Part shown: positions 34,545 through 47,949 of the stretch, piece by piece
Position numbering within the stretch: the stretch's first letter is position 1
How the letters are laid out: the number at the start of each line of letters is the position of its first letter
Assembly: GCA_907163375.1 (NCBI GenBank)
Contig: CAJQUW010004409.1
Span: forward strand, 124,001 to 188,000
Reading direction: 5' to 3'
Length of the DNA stretch: 64,000 nucleotides
Source of the DNA: Prostheceraeus crozeri
Taxonomy: Eukaryota; Platyhelminthes; Polycladida; Euryleptidae
Translations under genes and position numbers: made by a program
Notes under the pieces: generated by a model
What the model was told of the DNA's origin: nothing
What the model saw: only the letters and a program-made list of their open reading frames with translations
The model's database searches: none

Positions 34545-35739
34545 GTAGTGTCGCTCACAATTTTCGACTTATTTTCAATTTTTCTCCTTGATTAAGCTGA
34601 ATCAGGATAACATACTTAGTACTTCTATTACATAATGTATGCCAACTCCAAATGTATGCAGCATTCAGATTTTACCTAACACGTAGTTGCAGAAAAAATG
34701 ACCTAATATGTGTAGTGTCGCTCACGAACAAATTTTGACAACAGCGTCGTATATTCTTCTCCTTGGCTGCCATCACGGGAAGACCAGCAGCTATTTTTAG
34801 ATTTCTGTGCTTTCCTGAAATCGATCGTCGTGGTGACTCTTACAGCGCATGAAAATTCTGGTAAAAATATACTTTGAGACGGAAGCGATTGTCTTTTGTG
34901 CTAGTACATACACGTACATATGTATATTCTAGGAAATAATTGGGTATGAAGAACTATTAATTCTTTTAGAGGAATACCCATTATTGGAACCATAGTTGGA
35001 ATATATATTTTTTATAATTTTTTTATTAGAGATCTTTCGATCATCACCGATAACTATGTTCACTTTTAATCATATATAGGCCTAAAACATTAAAAATGAG
35101 CAACATCATTGGTTATGATCAAAAGGTCTCTAAAAAATTACAAGTTTTTTTATTCCAACAATCAATGGTTATACCTCAAAAAGAATTAAATTATATGTAT
35201 ATTCCGTTACTTAACTGAATCCAATAGTAGCACAAAGAACCAGTAGGCCTACTTGATAAGTTTTAGTACATGCATCATCAAATAGATATCAGATTTGACT
35301 TGTTTCTATGCCACATTATTTACAAAAATGGATTGTTTATAACATTATTACGAAAAATTTTATTGCCTACCGTAGTGTCGCTCACAGGGAAATAAATGCT
35401 CTGATTATGCCCAACGAAAGAATTCTTAGAAAAAAATGTAGATGCATATGCGTTGGAACGTCATTGAAATACATGAGCAGGATAAACGACGTAGCATATA
35501 TATTGGGACAGGAAATGACGAACAATTGAGTAGTACTTCAAACCTATGTCCGAAAATGGTAGTGTCGCTCACGCATATATTTCTCAAGATATATCTAAAT
35601 AGACAAGCGACCTTTCTAAATCAAAGTACATTTGAATGACAACTAACATAGCCGGGAAAGATCAAGTAAGAATAATCTTCACTCGTGTTTTGTGTTCAGA
35701 GATATAGACCTTTGAATTCACAATTGTAGTGTCGCTCAC
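34545..35739 (+). repeat. Five exact copies of the 14-bp motif GTAGTGTCGCTCAC at near-regular spacing
   Basis: Copies start at 34545, 34712, 35372, 35559 and 35726. The steps are 167, 660, 187 and 167 bases; 660 is close to four steps of 165. Sequence between the motifs is AT-rich and not visibly repeated. All lie in the large PP1 intron. Confidence 0.9.
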
Positions 35740-37892
35740 AATTTGGAAATGGCCAGAAGTTTCCGAAAATCTATTATTAAGTGAAAATAACACGAGGACT
35801 AATGCGAGAAACCTTGAAAGAAGAGAAGAATGCTTACAAAAAGTTTGAATCGATGCATAGATTCACTGAATTATTATATGCACTCATCATTAGAGTGGAT
35901 GAGTTGACCGAAATGGCGGTAACTACTACACGTAAGTGGAGCAAAGCTTGACAACACTATGACTTTAAAATTTGCCGAAGTGAAAGAGTGTGAAATAAAC
36001 TGTACTGATATTAAGCATAAATTGCTGCACTCCCGAGTTTACTTAAGTGTTTCAGTTTACTACAAGGGCATGCCCGACAGTCTAATTTAAGACGATGGCA
36101 CATGCAGGAACTTAGTAAGTGGGCAAAAAGGAATTCCTAATGCCTTGCTGCGATATGAAAAATACGTGCGTTGCTTGGGGATTGCTGTAAATTCCTTCAA
36201 AATAATTGGATTCGAAGAATACCAGTCCTTGCGCACTTGATTTCTCGATAGTGTTGGTCCGTCAGATTCTTTGTTTAGAAGCTGACAGGCGTTAGAAATT
36301 GAGTTCACTTAGTCTCTTCGCAGAATTCATCTGTGAAAGGAACTATGACAGCAATGTGGTATGACTCCTCCCTTCTACGAAACGAGGACTATAAAAGAGT
36401 TGTCTAATTCTGTGGCTGTAATATAGCATTGTCATGTAAGATCACAGTTAAGTGGTCGCTTCTTCGTTACGCCTCAACAAAGACATTACCGGAGCAGCTT
36501 CCTGTAATAGGCACTGCTGACTGTGGAGTTAGGAAGCAGATGATGAACCGCAATAATGTCGTAGGTCACAATCAGTATGAAAACTGCCTGAAACGGCTTT
36601 TTAATCTTAAAAATTTAAGGGTAACTTAATAGAAAAGCACGATGATGCCACCGACTGCTTTTTCAACTCTGGCTCGAAATACCTTGTCAAGTTTCATACA
36701 AATTTATGATTCTGTGAAAGATGGCATCACCTTTCTCATGACGTTTTTCATGATAACAGAAATAGCTCAAATGTACATGGTGCTTCTGTTGCTCCTCTAT
36801 CAGGCAATGTGGAACCGATCGAGTAGATGTTGCGTGTGCTTAGTCAGTTTCGCGAAGACGGATGTTGTATCACGACAATATTTGACAATTGCATTTGTAC
36901 GACCTCAAATATTTTAGTACCGCATATTTTTGTCACCGCATCTGGGCTGAGCTGCATTTGGTCAAAATCAAAAACTTTCAAAATCTATGTGATAGGACAT
37001 TTAGTCTTTATACTCACCAAATCATCCATTTTGACCTTCACCGGCCATTTAACTTAAATCGCATGTCACTCAAGGGCCGCTCAAGGGATTGTCAAAGGAA
37101 AGTTGAAAGGGGACAACAAAGTATGCCAATTCCCTATGAAATGACCAGCAATTTCACCGTCGTGCGTAGATCACGAATCTACTGTGATTTTAAGTTTACA
37201 AATTAGTCACAAATTTATGTGGGCGCTTTGGAGCTTCATGAGGGCAAATTTGAGGATTTTCATGGCGGCATTTTTGAGAACGGGGAAGAGCTACCCCTTT
37301 ATACCAATGTTTTTAGAATTTAACCATCTAAGTACCATGAAAAATTTAACGTTAATTACCGCTGGGATTGCTAGCGACCCCAAATGTTTTGCTGCACAAG
37401 GATGCACGCCAAACGCACAACCTGACCGGAACTCATCACTGACAGTAGACACATTAATTATATAAGCATAAACTAATTAAATCTTGGAAAAATATGAATG
37501 TTGCATTTTTTGGATGACTATAAATGCACTCAATTCTTATGGAAATATGCACAATGATAGTAAGTAGTCCTACATCTAGCAACAGCATGTCCTTGAGTGT
37601 GCCTGTACACTTGTAGGAATAAGTAATTCAATCCTCAAATATTCTTTTGTAGGTCACCTTACCACATGCATGGTATCTTTCATTTGTCCTACTACCTAGG
37701 AAATGCATCACAGCGAGCTCCCTTTTTGTGAACGACTTGCAAACACGATCGCCTTCCTCATTTGTACATGTAAGAATGACCAAATGTTCAGAGTCTCATT
37801 CGTTATGAAGCAGGAAAAGGAGGCAAAAGGAAAATCGCAGTCTTATTACAGTCCTGCTGTTTGTCGTACTAAATAAACAGATAAATGAATGC
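35740..37892. other. PP1 intron, middle part
   Basis: No gene, exon or recognised transposon. Scattered short ORFs lack family features. Confidence 0.4.
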
Positions 37893-38262
37893 ATCATGCA
37901 GGGTGTCCGCGCAAATTTGAATGAAAATTTCCAGGTATTTTCCACAATTTCCAGGGTAAAATTCATTTTCCAGGAAAATACATCAAAAAGGGGGTCAAAT
38001 TTGAACGAAAATTTCCAGACTTTCTGCAAGGGAATTTTGTTCAAATGCACGCGTCAAATTTAAAAATTTCCGGGAAAAATCTACCCAAAGTTCTGTGGCT
38101 AAGGAGCTTACACACCATATAATTAATATGATTGACGAAATGAATTGAAAAGTGGCGTGAGATTGGTTAAATTTTTAAGGCGCAGGTGATTCTAAATAAA
38201 AAATACCAATATATGCATCAGACGTCTACAATATACATGTATATGAAATATAATCGATCGCA

Positions 38263-38412
38263 ACAAAATAGAAAAAGAGTATAACAATATATAACAAAAA
38301 ATGTAAGACTTAACAATGAAATGTAACATTAACGGAATATCTGTAAAGTCACATTCATTGTTAAGTCTTATATTTTTCGTAATTAATTGTTATACTCTTT
38401 CTCTATTTTGTT
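38263..38412. repeat. Inverted repeat (likely nested MITE) with about 55-bp arms
   Basis: The left arm starts ACAAAATAGAAAAAGAGTAT and runs to GTAAGACTTAACAATG; the right arm is its reverse complement with a few mismatches, ending TATACTCTTTCTCTATTTTG. The spacer is about 35 bases. Confidence 0.8.
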
Positions 38413-38764
38413 CTCCTACTTGAACTGAAGCATTGCAGTGTGAATCCGTGGAAGGTGGAAGACCAAGAGCCAGAAAGAGGAACATAATGGTTGATGTGCT
38501 ACATATGCATGAGAGTAATCACAATCAGTTTAAGAGAATGACACAGGGAAGAATTGACCGAGGAAAGCTCATTGGCGCACGACGTGTCGGGAATAATATA
38601 TCTACATATTGAAAACCTACTTGAAATGTGTTGGAAAATATTCGATATTAGCCTAGGATCAGTCGGAACAAGCCTGGTGCCTAAATAGTTTATATGTTCT
38701 GTACCATTCTGCGTCAGTAGATTCTGGCACACGGCAATCAAGTGTGTAATAGCATTAATCGTAG

Positions 38765-39060
38765 ATAACGGCTCCTAGTTCCCCATACCACACGACGTTA
38801 ATGAGGGAGCCTACAACTCAGAGTCCACCATTACACACGACGTTCATGAGGGAGTTTACAGCTCATAGTTCGCCATTCCGTACGTTAATAAAGGAGTTTA
38901 CGGCTCCTAGTTCCCCATACCACACGACGTTAATGAGGGAATTTACAACTTTTAGTTCACCATACCGCGCAGCGTTTGTGAGGGAATTCACAGCTACTAA
39001 TTCACCATACTGTACAACGACTAGGAGTTCGACAACAGTTCATAGTCAACCATACCACGC
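38765..39060. repeat. Degenerate 45-60-bp minisatellite
   Basis: Repeats of GTTAATGAGGGAGTTTACAG-like followed by CTCCTAGTTCCCCATACCAC-like sequence, about six copies with variable length. The ORF through it (MREFTAHSSP-type repeats) is a consequence of the tandem structure. Confidence 0.75.
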
Positions 39061-39397
39061 AGTTCAGTCTCATTCATGTTGTATACGTTATGATAGGAGA
39101 TTGCAGTCACTGAAATAGTCTAAAAGCAAAAAATTGTATGCGAATGAAGGCTATAATTGTAACAAATAAGTAGAGATATGAAGAATAAAATCTGGAAAAA
39201 TAGAAAACACTTCAACCATGGAGTATGACTTCAACAACTTGCAATTAGTGTTTTAATTAGTCTCAATATTTCCAGGAGTTTTTCAGGATTTCCAGGTTTT
39301 CCAGGGTAAATTTTCATTTTCCTGGAGTATTCCAGGTTTTCCAGGATAAAATTCATTTTCCAGGTGTTTTCCAGGGGGCGCGGACACCCTGATCATG

Positions 39398-40653
<1,256 letters not shown>

Positions 40654-40745
40654 TCATCACACTATGTTAACAATTATTTGAAAAATTGAGAGCACTAAAA
40701 TTGATATGTTTAAAATGCAACAATTGTGCACACACATGCGCTTAC

Positions 40746-40877
40746 CACAAATTTTCAGAGGTGCTTCAAGTTCCAAAAGAATTGGCAGAGAAAGAAATAT
40801 TTCCCGAGACCTCAAACAAAGTCCTCGGATTTCGTCCTCACTCATGTTGACTGTTTTGCCAGACCGACATCCTCTCA
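40746..40877 (-). CDS. PP1c: PP1 catalytic subunit, exon upstream of the active site
   Basis: Exon of 132 bases; acceptor AATTTCTTTATTGCAG, donor GTAAGCGC. It encodes [38 protein letters not shown] and PLKICG, joining GDIHG of the next exon through a split Gly codon. In most PP1s FLSQPILLE is found where this has FLSLPILLE. The exon starts in phase 1, so a first exon with the start Met and the DSIIxRLLEV-type helix must lie upstream (above 40877); I could not find it, and the gypsy element lies in that direction. Confidence 0.93.
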
Positions 40878-41334
40878 CTGCAATAAAGAAATTTAAGCAT
40901 GACTACATAGCAGCTCGAAAAATTTCAAGCAGGTACATACAACCAAAATTAATCATGCTCTGCTACTTATTGATACGAGAAGACAGTTCTTGCATAAAAT
41001 ACACCATTTTCTAACGTGTTTCTTAAAGATTACTTAGGCGTTAGCTTGACATGATCTGTTACTTAGGTGTTCACTGTTCATTCCACATGTAATCTGTAAC
41101 GCTGGCGTGTGCGTCTGTTTAATAATCCACATGTTTGATTGTTTTTGTCTGTCTATATATCTATGTCCTTCGATATTCGTGGATTGCTTGAATTAGTGAT
41201 AAGTCACTAGTTCATCAACGGTCCCGATTTTACAGGAAGTACAACTGCAATTGTTGCTACTGTGGCAATATTATCTTCTAATTTTGCATTCCAGCAGTGA
41301 CTAACCGGTGAAAGTATAATTCACATAATATATG
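40878..41334. other. PP1 intron or upstream region
   Basis: No exon found; AT-rich. Confidence 0.4.
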
Positions 41335-41530
41335 CGGAGTTGGCTGATAGGATAGTTCAGTTAGCTAAGGGCCGCGCTTCAGTACCCAAGTGATGAAAGT
41401 CAAGGGCTCGAGACTGTTCGCCTCGGGAGGCATTACCGCTTTCACTAGAGGCTGCTAGCCCTAACCTAGTGAGAATTGCGAGTGTGTGTGAAAGCTGCCC
41501 TATCCGTAGCTTTCGGTAGAAAATATAAAA
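41335..41530 (+). repeat. tRNA-derived SINE, most complete copy
   Basis: A tRNA-like head with A-box-like TAGTTCAGTTAGCTAAGGG and B-box-like GGGCTCGAGACTG is followed by a body with CGGGAGGCATTACCGCT, GCTAGCCCTAACCTAGTGAG and GCTTTCGG. Related minus-strand segments are at 19375-19500 and 22055-22150. Would be transcribed by Pol III and mobilised by a LINE. Confidence 0.65.
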
Positions 41531-42920
41531 GTTTACAAATATGCGATGTTAAGTTCCGATACGCATTTCATCGATCACCGGTTAATATAATCATTGAGTA
41601 TAAAAAGATGACTTCATAAAGAGAATAAAATTACTACTGCTAAGCGTCGACCAGAGTTTGGTCGAATTTTTGACTTTGTCTTAATACGAACTCTGTCTCC
41701 TCCTGTTAAACGGGACACCTGTCGCCATGCCAAGTAGCGTCCTTGCGAACAGCAGGCGAAAACAGGATTGATGATGACGTCACTACGGACAAACCAATCA
41801 TACGCCGCTTGGTGCTGCAGAGAAGGTTACAGCAAGGCGTTGAATAGTGCCTTGAGACTGCACACGGAAGTAAAATTCATTTACTCATTGTCCGTGAACA
41901 TTCGACTACCACCAAGAGGCAGTGTTGCGCCCCTAATTGGAAGAATAAGAGAGATAATAATATCAATAATATATGCTTCTATAAATCTCCAATAGACAAG
42001 AAAATGCAGAAATTTTAAGAGTAATAAAATTGAAAGAGCGGTGTCAAAAAGCGAACAATGCACACTAAAGCCTGCTAGTTCCAGTACATATGACAAGTGA
42101 ACGGAAACAGCAATTCCTACATGCAAAGCTGCAGCTTTCTGGCGAATGCCAGTAATGCTGCACATAAGGTACCGGTACCCTAAATCATCCATTCTTTCGT
42201 TGTAGATGAGTGGTATAAGTGATGTATCTCACACAAATCAGGCCAGACACAGATTACAACTTTCTCGTATACTTCGAATTTACATTTCCGACTCTGCATG
42301 AGTCTCCAAAAATGCATGGAACATCGTGCAGCAAGCGTAATGTTACATAAATATGTTCCAAGTTTGGTCGTCTATACCTACTTGAAAATTGCAGAACAAA
42401 TGTCTATTGCAATCGCAGAAAGTTCGCACCGTCATTTGGAGCAGCACCAGCACCTTTGTCAAGCAAAAGCACTCAAGACGCGGCCGGCTGGTCTGTTCCA
42501 CAAGAGGCAATACGTGTGATAACCTTCAAACATTGCAAAACTTCACAGACAATGAGTCTAAGGACGTCTATACGACGCAAAACCGTGACTGGAGATTCAA
42601 ACGTTCTTACCAGTTACGAGATGCATGCAGACTATGGATATATAATTGAATGTGTTCACGCAAACGAACGCAAACAAATAATATCACTTTCCGGAAATAG
42701 GAGACGACACGGAAAAAAGCAAGAAGTTGCAAACAATCCCAATTCATCATTGCATTTGCCTCTGCATGTTAAAAGAACTTTGATGTGCGTTATATCATGC
42801 ATTCAGAAATTAGAACTACATTTCTGCATGTTTTTGTAATATGAATGTGCAAATAACTATCTTCAAGACACAATAATACTGTAGTAGTATTGTTTTACTA
42901 TGATAATATTGATTACGTGA
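41531..42920. other. Intergenic or intron stretch before the gypsy LTR
   Basis: No gene recognised. The segment near 42835-42920 occupies the place where the first ~180 bases of the LTR would be expected, but does not match the 3' LTR. Confidence 0.4.
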
Positions 42921-43824
42921 CACTTCAAGGAAACTATAATGTTAGTTTCGTTTTTAAATGGCATGAAAATGTGTACATTTAAATGTATTACTTATGCTTA
43001 TTGATGGTACTGGGAAACAACGAATTATATATAGTCATGATATATATAGGTGCCGAATAATAGAAGGCATGCAATATCCAAATGATTGCCAATAACAAAA
43101 TGAACGACGCTGTCGTTTAAATATGCTTTATAAGTCGATTTAATAAATTTGGTGAACTCTGTTCACGACTAGAACGAAACAATCAGTAACAAAGTATACG
43201 GCAAAGTGGTATGTGACTTGTCCGGTGTGATTGTGTTATATGTTTATGTATAGAGAATAGTTACACATTTGTTTATTAAATAAATTGTATAGTAAGTGTA
43301 GTGGCCGAGTAAACTTATAACTTCACGAGTTGGGTTTGCTCTGCTACATAAGTTAAATATAATAACAACAAACCTATAGCTCTCCGAGTTGGGTTTGCTA
43401 TTTCACGTACATAGTATTAATAATAATAATAATAGACCTATAGCTCTTCGGAGTTGGGTTAGACTTAAAGTCATTCACGTGTTAATAATAACTAGCTTAT
43501 AGCCTTCGATACGGTTGGTCTGGTAATTTGATATTGTCCTACCTATATCCCCTTGGGTTGGTTAAAATTAGTGCCGTGAATAATACCTATAGGCCTTCTG
43601 GTTTGGGTATTGTTCTCAGAATAATAATAAATAATCTTAATAGTGAACTACTGCTGCTCCTGCTGCTCCTGCGACTGCTTCTACGACAAGAGCTAAAGGA
43701 TTGGAGACTGCTGAGGATTCAAAGGACACCACTGGCAGCAATCGGTAGGTTTATAACGTAACACTTACAGTACGCGCATCATACCTATCCAACTAATTTA
43801 CATCTACTAGCTCGCCCCGTTACA
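42921..43824 (+). repeat. 5' LTR of the gypsy element, U3 start missing or replaced
   Basis: Matches 62042-62932 nearly base for base, including blocks with CGAGTTGGGTTTGCT, and ends CCCCGTTACA. The first ~180 bases of the 3' LTR (from TGTAATGTACGCGC) have no counterpart here. A few indels (for example in the CTCCTGCTGCTCC run) separate the two LTRs. Confidence 0.88.
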
Positions 43825-43842
43825 CTTGGTGGCAGCGGTATA
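43825..43842 (+). promoter_or_regulatory. Probable primer-binding site region of the gypsy element
   Basis: Directly after the LTR-ending TTACA comes CTTGGTGGCAGCGGTATA, the position and style of a tRNA primer-binding site. The tRNA was not assigned. Confidence 0.5.
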
Positions 43843-43870
43843 GAACCGATCAATATTCCATTAGGCCCCT

Positions 43871-44118
43871 ATGTCGCACTATGGCTTTGGTTCGACGGAG
43901 TTTTCAGCTACACCATTCCGGGGTAGGAGTCAGCAGGAATCACGTGTCAAAACGGATGGTGAACCTGTTTTGAACGCTGATGACCTTGATTTTTTTACTA
44001 GACGAGAAGCAGAAGGGAAAGGTATTGCAAACATGAACTTAACTTCTGACATAGTCCACGATCTGGCTAAGCTCCAGACAAAAATCGATACCATTGAACA
44101 CAAAAGCACCTCTTTATT
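43871..44118 (+). pseudogene. gypsy gag, N-terminal fragment
   Basis: The ORF starts MSHYGFGSTEFSATPFRGRS, about 45 bases after the LTR, and contains SDIVHDLAKLQTKIDTIEHK, a likely coiled coil. It is cut by the 3' end of the reverse-oriented LINE. The rest of gag resumes near 51500. Start codon and position fit gag; no motif identifies it on its own. Confidence 0.65.
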
Positions 44119-47100
44119 TATTTTTTTACTGAATTTTCACCCCTAGCACAGCTATGAGCCATGAACGAAGCTAGGGGTTACTCAATTAAAAGTAAAAATT
44201 GTATTATTTTAAATAAATAAAATAAAAAAAAACAGATCTTCTAATCTGATTAAACTGTCCCCATCAGAAACATGTTCGCACGCCTCTTGAAAGTATCAAG
44301 ATTGTATTGGTCAGGGAAAGTGGTCTGGGGAAGCTGATTCCAAAGCTGTGCCGTGCGAACAAAAAAGCTTTTCGAGCGACTCACAGTACGTGCGCGTTCT
44401 AAGCTCACATTATAGCATGTGAGTGCATTAGCTCTGCGTGTGCTTCTGGAGAAGATCTTAGGTTTGGGTACGCACTCATTTACTGCAGAGCTGCTTCTAC
44501 CGAAATAGTACCTGTAGAAGAGACTGAGTGAAGCAACATCCCGTCTGACGGAGAGCGGCTGCAACTTGCTAGCAAGTTTTTCACCCATGAGATTCTTGAC
44601 ACGTTTCTCAACCCGTTCAAGGAGGTTAAGATGCGTTTGTGGGGCGCCTGCCCACAGATGACAACAATACTCCATCAGAGGACGAATAGTGGACTTGTAA
44701 AGATAGCAGACAGTCTGTGGTGGAAGATAGCTGCTGGCACGATAGAGACTACCAATGCGTTGAGCTGCCTGCTTGCTAATGGATTGGATGTACGGTTTCC
44801 ATGACAAGTCTTTCGTAACCGCCAATCCAAGGAAGGAGATGGAATCTTGTTCTCTGATCCTATTATCTGACATCTTAATGCTATGATCATCATCTCCTTT
44901 AAGTCGTGAGTGCAGAATACTCTGAGTTTTTGAAGGATTGAAGGAAACAAGCCAATTGGCGCCCCATTCTGAGACCCTGCGTAAGTCTTCATTAAGAACG
45001 TCGCATAGCTGCTGACGTTGCTGAGTGTTCTTAGCGAGTCGCTCATTGGAATTGAAGAGTGTTGTGTCATCTGCATACATCACCAATTTACTCACTAGAC
45101 AGTCTGGGAGGTCGTTGATGTACAGCAGAAAAAGAGTGGGTCCCAAAATTGACCCTTGAGGAACTCCTGCATTGACAAACTTGGTGGAAGACTTTTGGCC
45201 ATCTAAGACGACAGATATCTGCCGGTCAGTAAGAAAAGAAGCAAGAAGTTTGTGGAGTTGATTAGCAACTCCATAGGACTTGAGCTTCACAAGGAGTCCC
45301 TGATGCCAGACTTTATCGAATGCCTTGGAAATATCCAAGGCAACTGATCTCGTCTCACCTTGTCTGTCAAGGACACGACTCACATGTTCAGTGACATATG
45401 AAAGAAGATCTGCAGTTGATCGAGAGTGCCTGAAGCCATACTGTTCTTCTGATAGAAGGTTCTGAGTTTCAAGGAAGTTAACAATGTGTTGGTTAATCAC
45501 TGCTTCAAAAATCTTGCCAGCAATTGGAAGCAGGCTGATAGGACGGTAACTAGATGGAAGAGATGAGTCAGAACCTTTCTTTGGAACTGGAATCACGGAA
45601 GCTACTTTCCAACAAGAGGGAAACTCACCGGTGAATACACATGTACTGAACAGTTTAGATAAAAGTGGAGAAAGCTCAGGTGAGAGATGCTTGAAGACCG
45701 AAACCGGGATGCCATCTGGTCCACTAGACTTAGAGCTATCGAGACCGGCGATGATCTTTTTGACGTTTCGGACTGTGACTGAAGGAGGACTAACTGTCTC
45801 ATCAGTGCGCGTGGGAATTGGAGGTGGAATTCTACCTCCATCGTCTAATGACGAATTCTTCGCAAACTCTTTGCAAAGAAGCTCGGCTTTGTCTGCTGAG
45901 GTTGTCGCCATAGAAGTACTGACTTCGGCATGACGGAGTGCTGGGATGGAGGATTTGTTCCTATTGGTGACACTGTTGTAAATCCTCCAGAAGTCCTTAG
46001 AGCCAAGCTTTTGGGTAGCAATGGATTTCCGTACATACAAAGCGTAACGGCTTTTGGCCTGATGTATGGTTTCCTTGCAATATCTACGTGCGGTTTTGTA
46101 CAATTCAAGATTGCCAGCGCTACTGTCACGCTTATACTTATGGAAAAAGTGGTCACGCTGGCAAGTTGCAGCTGCACATTCTGGTGTAAACCAAGGTTGT
46201 GAGTGGGGCTTCATTTGGAAAGTACGGTGAGGAATGTAGGCCAACATCCCTATCTGAAGCCACTCTGTCAGTTCTTGCGCCGACTTGTGGACGTTCTCGC
46301 TCAGAATCAAATTCTCAGCTTGAACTTGACTAAGAAAAGTGCGGAAGCCACACCAGTCTGCTTTGGAGAATTGATAAACTGTTCTATGGAAGGGTGCAGA
46401 CGGTGTGGAGCAAACTTGTTTGCCAGAAACTGTGATAACACAGTGATCAGACGTGCCGAGGGGAGAAGTAACCTTGTGTGAAAAACAAGTTGGATTTGAG
46501 GTGAGAAACAGGTCAAGGAGATATCCAGTATCCCCAGCTCGGTCAGGCACTCTGGTAGGACAAGTGACAATTTGACTAAGGTTGTGAGAGACAGCGAAAT
46601 CCTGGGCTGCCTGACCGGAGAGATCGGTGGTGCGTGAGTGCACAAGCCAGTCAACATTGTGCACGTTGAAGTCACCAAAATCGGCAACTTCAGCGCTGGG
46701 ATACTCTTGTAGAAGAGAATCGATCTTGTCTGAAAGAACATTGAAAATATCCGCATTAGTTGATGGAGAGCGGTATAGGAAAAATAGAAGAAGTGTGGTC
46801 TTCTGCAGCGGCGCAATGAAGGCAAGATACTCATGCCTTGGATCCTCTGAGCTACAAAGCCTTCTCAAGGGAAGGCTTGTCTTGGCATAGATTCCAAGAC
46901 CATGACAAGGTGCTTTATCCATCCGGTGAAATATGTATCCATCAGGAGTAACGTCGCTTGATGACACACTGGGATCTAACCTGGTTTCCGACAGGGCTAG
47001 AAGATCTGGTGACTTACCTTGCAGGAAGATGTTGATGTCGTCGTAATTGGACCTCAGTCCTCTTACGTTGCTGAAGCTGATCCTGAGAGGGGTTTTGAGC

Positions 47101-47535
47101 TTGACGGCTTGACTACGTTTCTTGTGTGTCTTTCTCATTTTCATAATTTCTCATAGAATATCAATCAAATAAACGAAAATTATACTGTACAACAAAGTGA
47201 TACAAGAAACTTTGGAAGGCATCAGAAAAACGTAAATAATAGCAACAAAGCTGCAATAAATAATACGCAAAAAAAGACACTTATAGGCACAGTTCATGTC
47301 GCAAAAGCTTGAAGAAACCCAAATGAGAACCCCTTTGCCGTAACAATGGGTACAAGTCAGGTAGGCCACAGAGGAACCGGATACAGCTACACGGGCTAAA
47401 CCCCTCAGTAAAGCTACCCACGCATGTCCGTGGCAGTGGAACTGTACCGCCTTTTTTCGAGCAGTTGACCGGGCCTGCCTCCCAAAGCATTACCAGTGGG
47501 TTCGGGACCCTCGAACTACCTGACGCCCGTATGCC
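44119..47535 (-). mobile_element. Full-length CR1/jockey-like LINE in gypsy gag
   Basis: Its 3' end (ACTGAATTTTCACCCC on the plus strand, bounded by a T run) is also the end of the truncated copy at 54288-55117. A CAGCTATGAGCC...CTAGGGGTTACTC hairpin (TAGGGGT/ACCCCTA) lies in the 3' UTR of both copies. The 5' border is estimated from about 400 bases of leader. Confidence 0.8.
44250..47144 (-). CDS. LINE polyprotein, intact: AP endonuclease plus reverse transcriptase, 964 residues
   Basis: A single uninterrupted minus-strand ORF. The endonuclease has [40 protein letters not shown] and [14 protein letters not shown], so all catalytic positions are present. The RT has [72 protein letters not shown] and [11 protein letters not shown]. 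It ends [20 protein letters not shown] and a short basic tail, as in many CR1/jockey LINEs. This is the most intact coding element in the window and could be active, given a suitable ORF1 or none. It was inserted opposite to the gypsy direction. Confidence 0.93.
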   Translation of the reverse strand: MKMRKTHKKRSQAVKLKTPLRISFSNVRGLRSNYDDINIFLQGKSPDLLALSETRLDPSVSSSDVTPDGYIFHRMDKAPCHGLGIYAKTSLPLRRLCSSEDPRHEYLAFIAPLQKTTLLLFFLYRSPSTNADIFNVLSDKIDSLLQEYPSAEVADFGDFNVHNVDWLVHSRTTDLSGQAAQDFAVSHNLSQIVTCPTRVPDRAGDTGYLLDLFLTSNPTCFSHKVTSPLGTSDHCVITVSGKQVCSTPSAPFHRTVYQFSKADWCGFRTFLSQVQAENLILSENVHKSAQELTEWLQIGMLAYIPHRTFQMKPHSQPWFTPECAAATCQRDHFFHKYKRDSSAGNLELYKTARRYCKETIHQAKSRYALYVRKSIATQKLGSKDFWRIYNSVTNRNKSSIPALRHAEVSTSMATTSADKAELLCKEFAKNSSLDDGGRIPPPIPTRTDETVSPPSVTVRNVKKIIAGLDSSKSSGPDGIPVSVFKHLSPELSPLLSKLFSTCVFTGEFPSCWKVASVIPVPKKGSDSSLPSSYRPISLLPIAGKIFEAVINQHIVNFLETQNLLSEEQYGFRHSRSTADLLSYVTEHVSRVLDRQGETRSVALDISKAFDKVWHQGLLVKLKSYGVANQLHKLLASFLTDRQISVVLDGQKSSTKFVNAGVPQGSILGPTLFLLYINDLPDCLVSKLVMYADDTTLFNSNERLAKNTQQRQQLCDVLNEDLRRVSEWGANWLVSFNPSKTQSILHSRLKGDDDHSIKMSDNRIREQDSISFLGLAVTKDLSWKPYIQSISKQAAQRIGSLYRASSYLPPQTVCYLYKSTIRPLMEYCCHLWAGAPQTHLNLLERVEKRVKNLMGEKLASKLQPLSVRRDVASLSLFYRYYFGRSSSAVNECVPKPKIFSRSTRRANALTCYNVSLERARTVSRSKSFFVRTAQLWNQLPQTTFPDQYNLDTFKRRANMFLMGTV

Positions 47536-47735
47536 GTGAATACGTTGGATCTGTCACACCTTAACCTGCAACAAATGGGGAAGTGCAAAAGAGAGCAGTG
47601 GAAGGAAGTTCGATCACAAATGAGCCAAATAAGTGCCATGCCCAAAAACCTGATTCAACAACATGAAACATCTGATGACTGTTCATATCTTATATTTTGT
47701 TTGCAGAATCGGGAATAATAGCGTATGTCTCTCGC
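47536..47735 (+). other. Short segment between the two gag-inserted LINEs
   Basis: About 200 bases, possibly leftover gag (an open stretch LQQMGKCKREQWKEVRSQMS) or the pre-insertion target of the second LINE; it ends in CTCGC, duplicated at 51206-51210. Confidence 0.4.
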
Positions 47736-47744
47736 GCAGACTCG

Positions 47745-47822
47745 TCAACCGTGTGATGGTCTAGCGGTACAGTGCCCAACTCACCCGCGGAGGTTTGACT
47801 GTTCGATCCCCCTTTTTGCCAT
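47745..47822 (+). promoter_or_regulatory. tRNA-like segment (A and B boxes) at the 5' end of the LINE
   Basis: ATGGTCTAGCGGTACAG resembles a tRNA A-box region (tRNA-Glu style) and CTGTTCGATCCCCC a B box. The anticodon and acceptor stems do not pair well, so it is not a functional tRNA. It may act as an internal Pol III promoter or be a captured SINE head. Confidence 0.45.
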
Positions 47823-47949
47823 CGAGAACAGTCTTGTTTTGCTCTACGCGTTCTCTCATTTGCATGTCTGCACAGCACCCTACATACAGATACTTTTCGA
47901 TCGTTCGCAGTCAGAGTGAACAGTCGGATGGTTAGCGCGCCTCCAGCCG

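Larger units (their letters stand above)
37893..39397. mobile_element. 1.5-kb DNA transposon with CAGGGTGTCC termini, non-autonomous
   Basis: The left end CAGGGTGTCCGCGC (from 37899) is the reverse complement of the right end GGCGCGGACACCCTG (to 39391), one base of spacing aside. ATCATG occurs immediately outside both ends (37893-37898, 39392-39397). Subterminal regions are rich in TTTCCAGG words in both orientations. No transposase is encoded; the interior holds an inverted-repeat MITE and a minisatellite. CAGGG ends suggest hAT, but the visible duplication is 6 rather than 8 bases. Confidence 0.75.

Noticed and set aside
36087-37465. Several 60-105-codon ORFs in the PP1 intron
   Set aside because: No family motifs, no splice support, composition of random AT-rich ORFs.
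38801-39118. ORF with repeated MREFTAHSSP units
   Set aside because: It follows a degenerate minisatellite inside a DNA transposon; no stop-free signal beyond the repeat itself.
47745-47822. Functional tRNA gene
   Set aside because: A and B boxes are present, but acceptor and anticodon stems do not pair, and it is the 5' end of a LINE.
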